Assembly: GCA_021234155.1 (NCBI GenBank)
Contig: JAJEKV010000238.1
Span: forward strand, 186,001 to 250,000
Direction: 5' to 3'
From: Isoetes taiwanensis
Lineage: Eukaryota > Streptophyta > Lycopodiopsida > Isoetales > Isoetaceae
Length of the DNA: 64,000 bases
Position numbers and translations under genes: made by a program
Shown: one piece after another, positions 10,593 to 23,949 of the stretch
Layout: the number at the start of each line of letters is the position of its first letter
Numbering within the stretch: position 1 is the stretch's first letter
Notes under the pieces: model-generated
What the model was told of the DNA's origin: nothing
The model's input: the letters and a program-made list of their open reading frames with translations, nothing else
Database searches by the model: none

Positions 10593-12270
10593 GTAAGATA
10601 GCATGCAAAGTTTGAGATGGTTTGTAGATTAAATGTTCACTTTCTAACGTTAAAGCACATCAGGCTTTGTCAGCATTTTAACATATTTAGCTTCATCGGA
10701 TAAGGAGTTTTAGCCCCACTTACAAATATTTACCTTCTACAACAACAACAAAACACAAATGTCTAGATGTCCCTGGTATATGCCAATTTCTGCAATGGAT
10801 TGCCCAATGTGACAGGGCATGTGCCTTGCAGTGTCAATTTGTTGTATTATATATAAAGATGTGTTAAACTTGCAATGTATTTGTCTAGATCTACATGTGT
10901 TCCATAACATAAGCAGATTAATACGTCTTTCTAAAGAACCTTTAAACATATATCAGCATTGCTCTGTGCCAGAAGTGTAATTCATATTTTTTCAAATGTG
11001 AATCCCCTTATGGAGTATATGCAAAAAATAGACATTATGTTGAATTGTTAAAAAAACAGACATTATGTTGAATATCATTTTCAATGATGTGCGTTGAGTT
11101 GTTTAAAGAATGCATATTTATGTTAAAAGCATGCTGATCTATATTTGACAACAGTTTTAAATGTACCCAATAAACAAAGCTCAAAGGGCCCTTCAGTCGT
11201 ATCAAGTAATCCAATATACAAAGCTCAAAGGGCCCTTTGGTAGTATCAAGTAATGCACATGCTGATCTATAAGAAAGACTCTAAGTTAATGTAACAAAGC
11301 TAGCATGACATGGAATATTATGCAAAAACAATGTCAAATGTAATTACTCCATATACAAATATACAATAGTTGTTTCAAAAAATTATCTTTGCATATACAA
11401 TAGTTGTTTCAAAGAACCATATAACATTTTTAAATGTTGATAAATCCAATAAACAAGCATGAAAAACTGTGGAGAACAACAGACCATAAATAACGTTAAA
11501 CTTTATTTTTCTCTCTTTCATGGATTTCTCAGGTCTTGCTTCTCCTTTATGTTTTTGGAAGTCCGTAGCCTTGCCCATTTGTACATAGATTCATAGGTGA
11601 AGGATACTACTAGACAATGTATAGTTTTGCTGCAATCTGGCATTATAATGTATGCTTTTGCTGCAATGTGGCATCGTATCTGCTTACACTGGCAAAAAAG
11701 CTTTATGCATGTAGGTGTTTCTGCCTTAACTTTGTTTTTATCTCTTTCATGGAATTCACAGGTCTTGCTTCTCCTATATGTACTTGGAAGTCCATAGCCT
11801 TGCCTATTTGTGCAAAGATTCATAGGTGAAGGATAGTACCAGACAATGTATAGTTTTGCTGCAATTTGGCATTATAATGCATGCTTTTACTGCAATGTGG
11901 CATCATATCTACTTACATCGGCAGAAAAGCTTTATGCATGTAGGTGTTTTTGCCTTATGCATGTAGGTTTTTCTATTTAAGATGCTATGAAACATCATTG
12001 ACATTACGCGGGTATGCGGGTTTATTCAAGCATTGATCTCAAGCATTGCTCTGACATAAAGGTGTAGCAGCATTGCTCATCTTCTAGAAAATGCGTGCTT
12101 CTTCAGAAAAACAAAAGTTGAAATGCTTTGGGACAATCAGATAATGAATTAAGCTAGGCAGAAAATGGCCGCTGAAATAGCTCAGAAAAGAAGTTGGGAC
12201 ACAAATTACAGATAGCATAAAATACGCTCCCACAAATAATTATATCCAACATTTACAGTTACCAAATTTT
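10593..12270. other. AT-rich non-coding region with small duplications
   Basis: No gene is supported. A 50-bp segment containing CAAAGCTCAAAGGGCCCTT is duplicated at 11170-11255. A larger tandem duplication lies at 11500-11957. Confidence 0.5.
11500..11957 (+). repeat. Two-copy tandem duplication, 229-bp period
   Basis: The two units share GGTCTTGCTTCTCCT, GATTCATAGGTGAAGGATA, CAATGTATAGTTTTGCTGCA and AAGCTTTATGCATGTAGG at a constant offset of 229 bases, with about 10% differences by eye. Confidence 0.85.
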
Positions 12271-12298
12271 GCCCAGCAACGCTGGGCATCGTAACTAG
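12271..12298 (+). mobile_element. Helitron-like 3' terminus (copy 1)
   Basis: The hairpin GCCCAGC-AAC-GCTGGGC (12271-12287) is followed 7 bases later by CTAG and then T. This is the known Helitron 3' end layout: hairpin about 11 bases before the end, CTRR terminus, insertion next to T. The preceding CAACATTTACAG recurs before the hairpin at 26264, so the two are relatives, not chance hairpins. The 5' end (TC) was not found, so the length is unknown. Confidence 0.6.
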
Positions 12299-15200
12299 TA
12301 CTTCATGGTTGAATCCATGCCACAAATTTTTTTGTCATGTAGCAGTGCCACATTGCACGGCATGATACCTTAAATATGTGTATTGTTTGTCCCTGCATGC
12401 GCAACACTACACAACTTTTAATTTTGTTTTATTTCCCACATACATGTTCATATGCTATCAATGGCTTCACCCTTTCCAAACATATGCAAATTCATACACA
12501 ACTAAAACATGATTAAGAGCAATAGACACACTCCATCATTACAAAGGGTCCAAAGGCACAACTTTCATGTTTAGTAAGATCTCGAGGAATGCAAAATGGG
12601 CGTATTAAGATAAACAATTACATATCCTTCCCAAAGAAACGGAAGATAATGTTCCGTGCATCGGAGCATGAAATTCTGTGTATGCTTCTACTTGGCGACT
12701 TCAATGACTGGCCAAATGTATGCCTTTGTGCAAAAAGAAAAGTATGCACACAGTAATTGCAGTTATCATTATAATACAATGCTCACAACCTGACAAACCA
12801 TAGAGCTAACCTCAAACTTGTAATGGGAATAAGGAAACAAAACATTCATATCTTTGTTTTTCCATCATCCAGATGTTTGAAGTACACATCATGGTATAAA
12901 GGGCTTAATTCTGCATATAAGGGAATTTCAATCACAAATCTAGTACCAAATGTCCATTTGAAAGAGGTTTTAGTCTTCGTCAAAATGATAGAAATGATGC
13001 TTTGGTCCTTTTTTGCCAACTATTTTTTTTTTTTTGAAGAACTGTGTCATCAATATATTAAAAGAATGGTAATGTTACAAAGCAAGTGACAACTATTACA
13101 TCTTACAATCCATAACAAATGTGTTTGAAAGATTAGGGGACCATCCCATTGCAAAATCGACCAATAAACAAGGTGAATTAGGCATACCACCTTATAAAAA
13201 CAACCTATTATGCAAGAAGTGTACAAACTCGAATACATTTATTTTGCTCTCCAACAAATTCATTCTATGACATGCCTCTAATCTGTGTACCCGAGGTAAT
13301 CAAACATCTAAGTTTAAAATCCATCATCAAACATCAGTTGTTACATGAATGAAATATCATTTGTTAATTTGTCCCATCCTTTGTAAAATGGTAAGGTTTG
13401 GACATTGTGTTCATGAACATGCAATGTAGGATATATGTGGGGATGTATAATATACGTGACAAACAAAACCTAGTAACTATCGCATGAACTTCAAAGGTTG
13501 ATTTGCATTGCAACTCATCATGAATTCAATTGTTACAATTTGGTGTATTATTACCATATAAGAAGAGGGAGAATTAGATTGCTTATTTATGTTGAAATCT
13601 GGCAGCCTGGTTTTGTGCTATTAAGACAAAACCAATGGTATTAAAAGTGCCTTGCATTACATATTCGGCCAATGGTATAAGAAATGTCTTCCAGCATGGC
13701 GACTAAAATTTGCTATACATGTTGAAGTTCTAATTCAGGGACAATTCACAGATGTGTTACATTCGCAACTATTGAGCCCATCTTCTGAGAGTACATATTC
13801 TTTCATTATGAATAACATTCAAAAGAGTGTTGAAATATTAAACGGTGCTCCAAAAATGTGGTTTATACCCCATGTTTCAAGTTCCTGATATAGAATGGAG
13901 AGACTTGATATTGGAGTGAAGTGTCAATGCTCTGTTAATGTATCAGAGGTTAACGCACAAGTATATGACATACAATAAAATTTGTATTTTATGAAAATGT
14001 ACTTGGAAAAAACCTCGTCCCAGTATCTTTAGGCTTGTTCTTATATATTCCAGTTCCTAAAGACCTGTCAGACATTTTCTGACATTATAATTTCAATATC
14101 CCTCCTATCTCGCCTGAGCACAATCAGGTAATTGCCTCAATTTATTGTTTCAAAACCTAAAAAATAGATAGAAGACTTATTGTAGGGTTGCAATATTATA
14201 TGAATTTACCAAGAAGCAAGAAAAAACTATAAAAGCAACCCACCCTAGGAATTTTATGTTTATACACCTCCTATATATCCACCAGACTGGTCATCAGTTT
14301 TGCAAATTTCAAATATTGTGCTTGCACGCAGATTTCCCCAACACCTACTGTACTCGAGATATTGATAGAACGAAGTCCACGGTTCTTGGAAACTCCCCAA
14401 TTGTAGAATGCAACTGCTTAATTCAAGTAGTGTATAAGATGCCATGATATGTTCAAAGGCTAATGACATGTATATTTTCCAAGATATAAGATGCTATGAT
14501 ATTTCAAAAAGCTTAAGGACGCAGAACAATATGCCAATGACAACGGTCCTTTCTATAGTGTTTTTTGAGAGAACATGAGCACATGGAACATGGAATGTGA
14601 CTTGGAACATGAGTTGCAACACGACCGAACATGAGTTGCAATAATGTGTTTGGTTTTGCTGGTTAATTCAAATAGTGTATAAGATGCCATGATATATTCG
14701 AAAGCTTAATGACATGTATATTTTCCAAAGTTATAAGATGTCATGATAGTTTAAAAAGCTTAAGGACACAAAATATCATACCGATGACAACGGTCCTTTG
14801 GATTCCTCGACTCATGCTCCATTGAGTCATCAAGGTGGGAGGTAACTATTGAGAGATAGTATTATGGGCTCTGTTACGAGTGTGCTGTGGTCTTCCAGCC
14901 TAAGGACTCACCTCTTGTGACGTTCCGCGTTAGCTATACTAAAACGTTAGCTAACTAAGCTAAATAATAACTAAATACCTAGCTAGTTATTGTTATACCT
15001 GAGGGCCTAATTGGCTTGATAAATTCATATCATATCATATCAATTTGACCAGTAAGATGAGGCCACCTGAGCAAACTCGATTGGCCCTGGCTACTTGCCT
15101 ATATGGGAGGCCATCAAGTGGGTCTCTATAACCCCAATTCTGCTACAAACTGTTTTGGGAGGATTTGGTGAAGGAGGAGCTATTTGGTCATCCCTAACTA

Positions 15201-15837
15201 GACTAGCTACATGGAGACCTTAAGAGATAATGGCTCTAGCCAAGACACAGGTTAGTACATAGATAGCTTGAGCTTTTAGCTAACCCTTGTATGTGTTGTT
15301 GTCTGGTTAATCTTTATTTCATGCTCTACTTGAGATTATAGATGCGTATATGTATGGTGATTGTTCTCCATCTGTTCCTCCTGGGTTGTGGGGATTAAAA
15401 AGGGGTAGAGACCTAAAGGCCATCTAGTGGTATGGATGCTCCTAGTTATAATCCCTTAAATCCCATTAAATGTGGTATGTGCACAAGCGCCCTAGCTGTG
15501 GATGCTATGCCAAGAATGAGCACCAGATAATGGGTACAATGGTGAAGTGGGGTGGAGCCTTGCTGATCGTGGCTACTGCGGCTCCTACAATGTGCTAGTT
15601 GCGGGCCGGGTATGGGTCTGACACCCCCTGGGTTGCAGGTCATGTCTCAAAGGATGGCCTTGGCTCGATAGGTGTGGTGAGATGACCTATGGATGTTGGG
15701 GGCTAAGTCGGGTATGGATGCATGGGCACTGGTGGTGCCACCATCCTCTAACGCACCCATGAAACCATTGTGCCCCGGAAAGGGACCCATTCCTGACCTG
15801 CCTCATCGAATCGAGGAGATGTAACCCAAAGTAGTCT
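12299..15837. other. AT-rich intergenic region
   Basis: No gene is supported. It contains a T-run at 13021-13035, a diverged duplication at 14421-14806 and a short ATATC array near 15025-15043. Sequence from about 14880 to 15837 is more GC-rich and may be remnants of older mobile DNA, but I cannot assign it. Confidence 0.5.
14421..14806 (+). repeat. Diverged tandem duplication, about 243-bp offset
   Basis: Both copies read AATTCAA, GTAGTGTATAAGATGCCATG (second with A for the first G), GACATGTATATTTTCCAA, AAAAAGCTTAAGGAC and GATGACAACGGTCCTTT. Confidence 0.8.
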
Positions 15838-16405
15838 TGTTTAGGGTATGAATTCGGAAGAATTTGGGGACAGTCCTCTGTGAGAACCCTTGTGTCCTAC
15901 AAACAACTTCTCAATAGAAAAGAAATATCATGTGGGTTTTGCAATGGACAAGGGAGAGATAGAGAGAGAGAATAATAAAGAACAATGCAACACAGATGTG
16001 AAAATACGGATCTTGAAATACCAATGAGGATACATGAAGGGCTCTGAAAGGAGTTGAGACAACACAAATGCCTGAACTTGTCTAAAGATCTAAGTCTACT
16101 TTTTTGGTGTGTATGCTACAATGGCCTCTGCCCAAGATAGCAAAGGGTCTACCATTTCTGGATCTTCGGTTACCTAATCCCGTGATCTCTACCATGACCC
16201 GTGGAATCATTATTTCCATAATGAGTGGTACTAATTGGCAGGCCGTGGATTCGCTATGCGGTGGATTCCCTATGCTGTGAACTCTCGTGGTCTCTTCTTC
16301 TTGGTTGGCATGGCCTTAGCTGTTGATGTGGATGCTTGAACTTTGTCCTTTGGATCTTTTCTATACCTTAGAAATAGTCCCGTGCTTTTGGGCCAGGGAC
16401 TAACA
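15838..16405 (-). repeat. 3' LTR of element C
   Basis: 568 bp, starting TGTTTAGGG and ending GGGACTAACA, with the TG..CA ends and the TGTT/AACA symmetry of the element A LTRs. Shared blocks include CCTCTGTGAG followed by ACCCTTG, and TACAATGGCCT. A polypurine tract (GATGGGGGGAAA on the minus strand) directly precedes it at 16406-16417. Confidence 0.8.
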
Positions 16406-18531
16406 TTTCCCCCCATCAAAGCACAGTCAGAGGAGAGAAAAACAAGTACCCTCTCTGAAGGAGGAAAATTTGCAAGATCAACTGCACGTCCTGGCGACTG
16501 TGAGATCGATCTTGATTATGGTACTCAGCGACCAGTTTTTGTCACTGTTGGAGTGCATCCGGTATGGTCCGTCCAAGAGCTAGTGTGGCATCAATGAGAA
16601 ATCCTATTCACACCATTTCTTTAGGGCTTGATGAGCAGCAACAGGCACAAATTGCATTCCATCAACAGAAGAGTCTCAAGTCCAAAGGCACTGACACTAG
16701 CATTAGGGTTGCAATGGAAAATTTGACGCTTCCTATTCAAGGAACTTGGTGCAACGGAGTGTAGCACAAAAGCCAGCTTGTCGATGAATAGATCGGTATC
16801 CTTCCATACATGTATTCGGACAAAGCATAGATCCCAACAAAGATCCACAGTGATGTGCATAGGAGTTCACTCAGCACGAGCAGCCAATGTTCGTGTCCAA
16901 AAAGAAGAATGTCAGTCAGTGGTCATGTACTCACGCTGTGGAGGTGCATGAGAGAAGCATAAGGACTAGGTCGTGGAGGAGGATGCATATGCTCATTTTG
17001 AGGCTGAGCACGGAACTCAGTTACCAATGCTAGATGCAACTATTTGCAGAGCATTTCCCAATTTTGAGGTGGCATCAATGTCTCGAAAGGAGACGGTTCT
17101 CAGTCTAGTGGAATAACTTTACTTTCCAAAATATGTACGGAAAGTATTCAGAGTACCAACATACTAGAGGAACGGCTGTGCATAGCCTATGCCATAATCC
17201 CGCTGTAGATGTGCTTGGGCACACGCAAGAGCTTCTTGTGCCTAGAGTGTGAGATTGGAATAGAACTAGGGCATATATTCGTTGAGAAGCGTGGTCGTGG
17301 CAGTTGGAAGAGAGAGGTAGTGGTTGTCTTTTTGAAGTAACAACACGGCTCCCTCATTTTTCATGAATGCCTCTGGATGGTCTTCGGAAAATCATCTCTG
17401 AGAATGAGCCAGATAACAATTATGCAGAACATAAGCCATTGGCTGAACTGTTAGAAAAATGAAGAACGGAAGATCTTCGACAGGAAGCAACTAAAATTTA
17501 GCCAGGGCATACAAGATGTCTCGTTCTTCAATGGCGAGTCCCGGCCAAAGACGGACAAAATCATTGATTGTAATAGCTCCTTCAACTGAGTCAGATGCAC
17601 TAGGCCATGGGCATCTTAGGTAGATTGCTCCGCTTGCTGGAGCTAGTGTTTCAAATCCTGGATTTGGTTCTTCTTCTCATCCCTTATACGCTTGAGTTCT
17701 TTAAGCTTTCGATGAGCGTGAGCGTTATGAGAGGGAGAGGCATCCATAGAAGAGAGTTGCAATTGGAGACCTCCAAGTTCTGTATCATCTATGATTTCTA
17801 GTTGACAGAGCCATGACTAAATCGTCTAACACAGTGATACATAGCTGTTGTTGCATGGTGATACTTTTCTGAGTTTTGATTTCTTCTTGAAGGCTATGAT
17901 AGAGTGCCAAGGTATCTTGAAGAAGTTGATCCTTACCTAAACCTGTAATGGAGTGTGGATTGCCTCCAACTGAGCCATGGTGTCCTGAGCCATTTTTAAT
18001 TCTTCACAAGCGGCCAAAAGAGTGTTGTGTTTCTCTTGAAGCTGCTCCTCAAGATGACTTTTTTGAGTGGTGAGATCCTAGAGAACATCAGAGATATCCT
18101 GGTCTTTAATACCATTCATTAGTTTTTCTTGGGATTCCTGTAACTGCAGAATACAGCCAGCTATCCGTTGCTCATACTCATAGAGAGCTTGTCGAGAAGG
18201 TTGTAGAGGCTAATGGTGGACTTCTTGCGAGATGGAAACTCGTGACTGCTAATGAGGATTCAGAGGGATTATTCTTTGCAGAGTGATGTGAGGAGAAGAT
18301 GGCAATGGGGGATTTCCTTCATGGAGAAGGATAGTGAGCTTCTCCTTGAAGGTTGACGTTCTGCTGCTGAGAGGTCTCATCTAGAAGATCTTGAATGGTT
18401 GTTATCTTGGAGGGAACCTTACTGGATGCCCGTGACATGGATGCCCATGACATGGATCTGCTTCCATAAGTGGATAAACTGCTAGGAACTGGAAGATTTT
18501 GGTTTATAAGTGCCTAAAAATGTGCACCAAT
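16406..18531 (-). pseudogene. Element C env-position ORF, C-terminal part (degraded)
   Basis: Minus-strand relic of the same large coiled-coil ORF seen at 30705-33632. The clearest match is 16621-16860, where NRKRQIFHCNPNASVSAFGL matches NRQRPIFYCNPNASVSAFGL of element A. At the upstream edge, the codons next to 18531 continue the frame that ends at 29682 on the far side of Sola 1: DSAI, then GAHF, stop, ALIN, against DSSVGAHLQAII in element A. Many stops and frameshifts are present. The function is unknown. Confidence 0.75.
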
Positions 18532-18736
18532 GGGTCCTCGCATGTTACGGTGTCTCATTTTTAGTGTCTTTTTGTCCACCCAAATTAGGACTATTTTTTA
18601 GTATTATGGGAAGAGGGAAATTCAAAATTAACGAGAATATTGGGGGGTGGTTGATTCCCCCTTTCTCGAGGGAGAGAGATCTCGTTTCTTTCTTTCCATC
18701 CATTTTTTGTTCAGGCTTCTTGTGATCTAATGACTA

Positions 18737-21700
18737 ATGACGAAGACAGGAGGCGGAAATGGCGTTTGCAGAAGCAGGCAAAGAGCAAGCAAGATGAGGC
18801 AACAATTGTCAAATGAAAATTTAGATTGGAGTATTGAGCACTCAAAAAAGCAATTGCAACATGCAGCCTCCATAATCACAAAAACATTTTTGGATTTGAC
18901 AGGTTCGATGTCTACAGACCAGAAGAAAGAAGTATGGCATCTAGTGAAGAACAGCAAAGTTATGCAGGTTGCAGTGTCTGATAAGGAAAAGATTATTCAC
19001 AATGAAGTTGTCGGTAGCATCCAAGAAACCATACAGCATGTGAAAGGAGTGGAGTCCAATGACAAATTAGCAGAAAAAAGAGCAGCATTAGTCATAGCAC
19101 TTGAGAAGGTCAGGCATGGCAGCAAAAGATTAGCTGCCAAGGCTTTAGGAATTCATCCAAGGAATTGTTCCAGAGATAAGAAGCACCGTGTTACAATTAG
19201 TAATAAAAACGCATTGTGGGCTCTTGGGGGAAGGAAGAAGAGAAAGGATTCCTTGAGCCAAGAAGTGATTGAAAAAGTTATGGATTATTGGACAAACTAC
19301 ACCAGACTTTCGCCTAACTTCAAGGACGTCAGATCTGGTAGAGGAAAATATCCTAAGCATCCAACACATTACCTTGATGTGAGCCAGGTATACTATCTGT
19401 AGATCAGTTTTTTACTAAGTCTTTTTTACGTTTACTAATACTAATATTTTTTATAAGTTTTCAAGTATTTTTTCTAATATGAATTGTGTCTGCTAATGGA
19501 ATTAATCTGCACGTTCTTCTCGTGCTAGCAAGTTTTAGTGCTATTGATGGTTGATAATGGATCATTTTTTGATATAGTGCTAAGGTTTCTCACCTTTATA
19601 ATGTTGGTGCCACTTTTAGTAATTGTGTTGATGTTAGTGCCACTGTTAGTGATTTTGTAAATGACAGTGCTAATATTACTAATTTCGTTAATGTTGGTGC
19701 CACTGTTAGTAATTTTGTCAATGTTAGCACTAAACTTAATCTCTAGTTAGTGAAGCACCACCATGGACGGGAGACCAGGTAACAGTTGGATCACTATGGA
19801 ACTCGGGTCTATACTGGCAGATCAAGGTGTGTAGAGGGAGCGAACAGACCACCCTCCTGGGTAGGCTTGTGGAAGCAGCATGAGATGGTGCAAGCCAAGT
19901 TAACGCACGGGATGAAGTAAGCTATCTCCATGCCCTCATCTGTAAGGAAGGGCCCTAGTTCCAGTGTAGTGTTTCCTCTATTTGATTTGGTTGTGACAAG
20001 CACCTGCGGTAGACTCTTATCTTGGGTTGTGTCTGACACCCAAATTGCAGGATGATTGAAGTGCTGCTAATGGACGGAAAAAATAAGAGAAGCCCCTTTA
20101 GTATGTTTTGTTAATGGGAAGAAGCAGAGGCCTATTGGCAGGCTCGCCATAGTACTAGAGACATCACAGAAGATGGAGAGCTTTTCTTATTCCAGTACTT
20201 TGTTAGTTAGCTCTTCACCATCCTCCTGTTTGGGTGTGGTGCCAATATTTCCTATCTAGCCTGTTGAGAGGCTTTGAAATAAGGTTGTATACCATACTTT
20301 ATTAATAAAATCAAAAATATCTTGCCTCCGAAAAAAAAAAAAAAAAAAAAAGCACCACCTACCACTATAGATTAGCAATGCTTTCATCCCAATGTCCTAG
20401 CACCGGTTAGTGGTTTGGTTTGCTAAGGGTTATGTTGTAATGCTAATGGAATCAGTAATTAGTTCTAAGTTGCTATTCATTAGCAGTTGTTTTTTCTAGT
20501 GGTATTAGCATTAGCATTTACCAAGTAGTTTCCTATTATTATTCTGCAGACAGAATTCTTCACTAGTTTCAAGCAAGACAATCCAGATGTTCAAATTAAG
20601 CAGAGAGCCTTCGAGAAATTAAAGCCTTACTTTGTTGTAAAGCTATCTGAATCCAATACCTGTTGTTGCGTCTATCATGAGAGGATGTCAATGCTGAGGG
20701 AAGGGGTGAAGAACATGAGGAAAAAGTCCATGGTGCATGTTGCAAATGGCACCTGTGAGTGCAAGATATGTGACCATACGGCAAGCCAAGTAGGGTGCAA
20801 TGCATCAAGACATGTTTGGCAGTCTAACAGTGACATGTGGAGAATCATGGTTTGCCCAAAGCCTGAAGATGAGGAATGGCACAATGAAGCATGCTTGTCA
20901 GGAACCTGCAGCAAATGTGGTGTGGACAAAATGGAAAGGTGTCCAAAAAAGAAACAAAGGACAGAACCTCAAAAGTCACTTGGGAGAACATAGACTACAT
21001 TGAAATTGGTAAGGATAAAAATGGCAAATCCAAAAAAAGAATTGAGCATCAATATTTACAGACTTCACCCAATGTTTTGATGGAAACCTTTAGATCTAAA
21101 GCAAAGGAGTTTGTGACACATAATTTCAGGTATAAATGGCAGCAAGCCACGTTTAGACAACTACTGAACAGGTTTGCTGATGATATTATTGTATCAGTGG
21201 TTGACTTTGCAGAGAATTACTCTTTCAAGGAGCAGAATGAAATCTAATCCAAGCATTGGCATAATGAGCAGATCACTATTCTTGTGCACCTCACATATAG
21301 AAGGGATCCTGAGACACAAGAAATGATCAAGGAAGAACATTTTTATATATCTGATGACAGAAAACATGATTCTTTGTTTGTGCAGCATTGCTTTCTCTTA
21401 CACAATCATTGGATGCAAGAGAAGGAAATCACTTTGAAAAAGCATTATATCTTCTCAGATGGTGCAGCCTCACAATTCAAAGGTAAAAAATCATTTTACT
21501 TTGATGCTAGATTCAAATCTTTAATAGGTTTAGATATGATGTGGAACTTTTGGTGCTCTGGCCATGGGAAGGGAGAACATGATGGTGCAGGAGCAGTAAT
21601 AAAGAGGGCTTTGAGAGCAGCACAGTTGAAGGGCAGCAAGATGACCAATGCACACGGGGTGGTGGAATGGCTAAAGCAGTACATGTCAACAGCAGCACCC

Positions 21701-22414
21701 ACAACATATAAAAAGAAGATTCAAACTGTAAGTAGAACTTTTTGGGAGGTTGAAATAAGACAAGTGGACAGAAAAAATCAATGGGAAGCACGTCCTATTG
21801 AAGGATCTAGAAACCTTCATTGTTTCCATGGGTGTTCAAATCACATGACATATTTACAGGTCAGAAACCTCTCTTGCTTTTGCACAGATTGTTTAGATTT
21901 GGATTGGGAATCTTGCCCCAATGCATCATATACTAAGAAGTTTGAACTAGTTGTGGTACAGCCCATCAAAGTTATTATTGAAGAAGAATTAGTACATGAT
22001 GAAGGAGAAGAAGCATATATTGGCAGCGCTGACTTATGTAGCATGCAAGTATCTATAGGTGATGTCTTTGCAGTGGTGGCTCCAAATAACAATCACGAGA
22101 ATGTGAAATTCTACCTTATCCTATGTACCAAAGCTAAGTACTTGGTGTTAGAAGACTTTGTAGATATGCAAGGGCAGAAGTTTGTGAAATGGGATGAGGT
22201 CATAGAAGGGACATACTATGAGAAGTTGGTGAATTGTAAATCCAGCTACAAGTTTTGTAGAGGAAATAAAGCAATTGTTTATGCCACTCAAGTTGCAAAG
22301 AACAAAGTCAGGTTGGTTCAAGCAAAGCACGTTGTTAAGCGGGGAGTGGTTTACACTCTAAGTGCCAAAGAAGAACAAGATATTCTAGAGAGGCTTCCCA
22401 CATTGTTGGAATAG
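18737..22414 (+). pseudogene. Sola-like DDD transposase 1, two exons, recently inactivated
   Basis: Exon 1 is 18737-19387 (217 codons, ends SQ before GTATAC). Exon 2 is 20550-22414 (starts TEFF after CTGCAG). The full product would be about 838 residues. Order: basic N-terminus; Cys/His-rich zinc-binding region (CECKICDH, then CSKCG); catalytic core; second Cys cluster; C-terminal domain. Likely catalytic acids are Asp in SVVDFAENY (21203-21205), Asp in FSDGAASQFK (21458-21460) and Asp in HGKGEHDGAG (21581-21583). It would cut and rejoin element ends. Two defects only: a one-base loss in an A run near 20945 and a TAA at 21245-21247. A retroposon sits in its intron. Transposase 2 at 49740 is a clear relative. 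Confidence 0.85.
19763..20351 (+). mobile_element. Poly(A)-tailed non-LTR retroposon (LINE 3' end or SINE)
   Basis: About 590 bp ending in a 21-base A run (20331-20351), with AATAAA shortly before. It is flanked by the 10-bp target duplication AAGCACCACC (19753-19762 and 20350-20359). This is the signature of L1-type retroposition. I find no clear reverse transcriptase in this short copy. It lies in the intron of transposase 1, so the host frame was not interrupted. Confidence 0.8.
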
Positions 22415-22589
22415 TGAGCAATTGTGTAAAGGGTACTGTATCAGTACTTTTATGAATATAAAGAAGTTTCCGTATTTTGCATTCTCATTTTTTATGCTTC
22501 AGTTACAGAATTTTGTACTCGAATGTTGAATGAATTCCAAATTTCAATCAATTTCAATTGTTGGTGTTTCATACTTTTTTAAATTGCTG

Positions 22590-22985
22590 GTATACAGACA
22601 GGACACTGAGGCCAATTTATAAGGTAAAACATCTAAGTACAAGGTATAACAAAACCAATTTACAAGGTAAAACATGTTAAGTACAACAGAATTAGAAAAA
22701 GGCACAAGGCACAAATTTACACAAGGCACAAGGTATAACAAAACCACAAATTTACAAAAGGTATAACAAAACCAATTGATTAAAACATGTAAGTACAAAA
22801 TCATAAGAGAAAGGCACAAGGCCATCATCCACATTAAAGAAGGCACTAAGGCCTGGATTACAGAAGGCACAAGGCCTAGATTACAGTCGGCACAAGGCCA
22901 TTACAATCAAAGGCGCTAAGGCCTGGATTAAACAAAAGGCACAAGGCCTGGATTAAACTGAAGGCACAAGGCCTATAGCATGTGT
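22590..22985 (+). repeat. Short tandem repeat block in Sola 1
   Basis: Two interrupted arrays: AAGGTATAACAAAACCAATTTA-like units (about 22600-22800), then AAGGCACAAGGCCTGGATTA-like units of roughly 25 bp (about 22808-22978). They lie between the 3' end of the transposase gene and the oppositely oriented acidic-protein gene. Confidence 0.75.
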
Positions 22986-23111
22986 TTTTCAAAAATTTAC
23001 AAAGGCATAAAAGGCCTGTTTCAAAAGAACTTGTAATCAAAAGAAGAAAAAAAAGAAGCAAAGATCTATAAACAAAAAAGGATCTTTAGGTCCTCAGAGT
23101 CTCCAGGTTCT

Positions 23112-23624
23112 TCAGGCCTCATCTGTAAGAAAAATTCAGAAAGTTAGGAAGCTGTAATATGTCAAAGAAAGCAAAAAATGAAAAGCAGACTTACTCTGAA
23201 GCCAATTCTGAAATTCAAAAAAATCTTCAGCTTCCTCCGGGTCCGGGTCTTCTTCTTCGCTGGTTCCTGAAAATTCGCTGGTTGCGTCATCTTCTGAATC
23301 AAAAGGCTGGAGCTCAAAAGAATCCACCTCTGAAGAATCTTTGTCAAAAGACAGGAGCTCAGAAGAATCCACCTCTGTGGATGTTTCAGAAGTGAAATCA
23401 GAGCTGGTGGAATCAGAGCAGGTATCCTGAGAAGGCTCGAGACTTTCTACAATCCAAGTTGGGCGAAAATCTTGGAGGTCTTCTGGTGGCTCTTCAAGCG
23501 GAATTAGCCAAGAACCTATAGCATACCTCGCGAAGAGCTCTGGCAAAGGAAGGGAAATCAATTCCCGGCGTTTGGTAGGGGCAGGGGCAGGGGAAGCAGA
23601 GCGGGAACGGCAGCGCTTCGGCAT
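23112..23624 (-). CDS. Small acidic Ser/Asp/Glu-rich protein of Sola 1, possibly nuclear
   Basis: The ATG at 23622-23624 starts MPKRCRSRSASPAP, a basic, Arg/Ser/Pro N-terminus resembling a nuclear signal. A short hydrophobic stretch (LPLPELFARYAIGSWLIPLE) follows, then a strongly acidic Ser-rich tail. A GTAAGT donor at 23194 and a TTTTTCTTACAG acceptor at about 23123 would give a two-exon gene ending at TGA 23112-23114 (about 146 residues); without splicing the frame runs to 23136. No family is recognised and no equivalent is seen in Sola 2. It lies between the transposase and the RING gene. Function unknown. Confidence 0.5.
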
Positions 23625-23949
23625 TCTGTTGGGAGAATTGGACGATGCTTCTCCCTCACGACCATATAAAGGTTGACATGAAATAAATTTTGGAGGCTAC
23701 GATTTTAGGATTTTTGTACCATTAGAATCTTAATCGTAATGATTTAGTAGGATACGAAGTGAAATGTAATTACCTTGAAATGACCATAATTTTATTTTTT
23801 AAAACATTAAAAAATATCTTATATTATAAAGTTTTAGCATATGTCATGAAGCAAACCCTAATTTGGATGGTTGACATCATCTGATTGCATCCGAAGACCG
23901 AGATTTATTGCATGAGTTCCCACCACCATAAGGCCATGCTCTAATGTCT
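23625..23949. other. AT-rich spacer upstream of the acidic-protein gene
   Basis: Non-coding. On the minus strand it is the promoter side of the acidic-protein gene. A TATA-like TTTATATGG (minus strand, about 23668) lies about 45 bases before its ATG. Confidence 0.3.
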
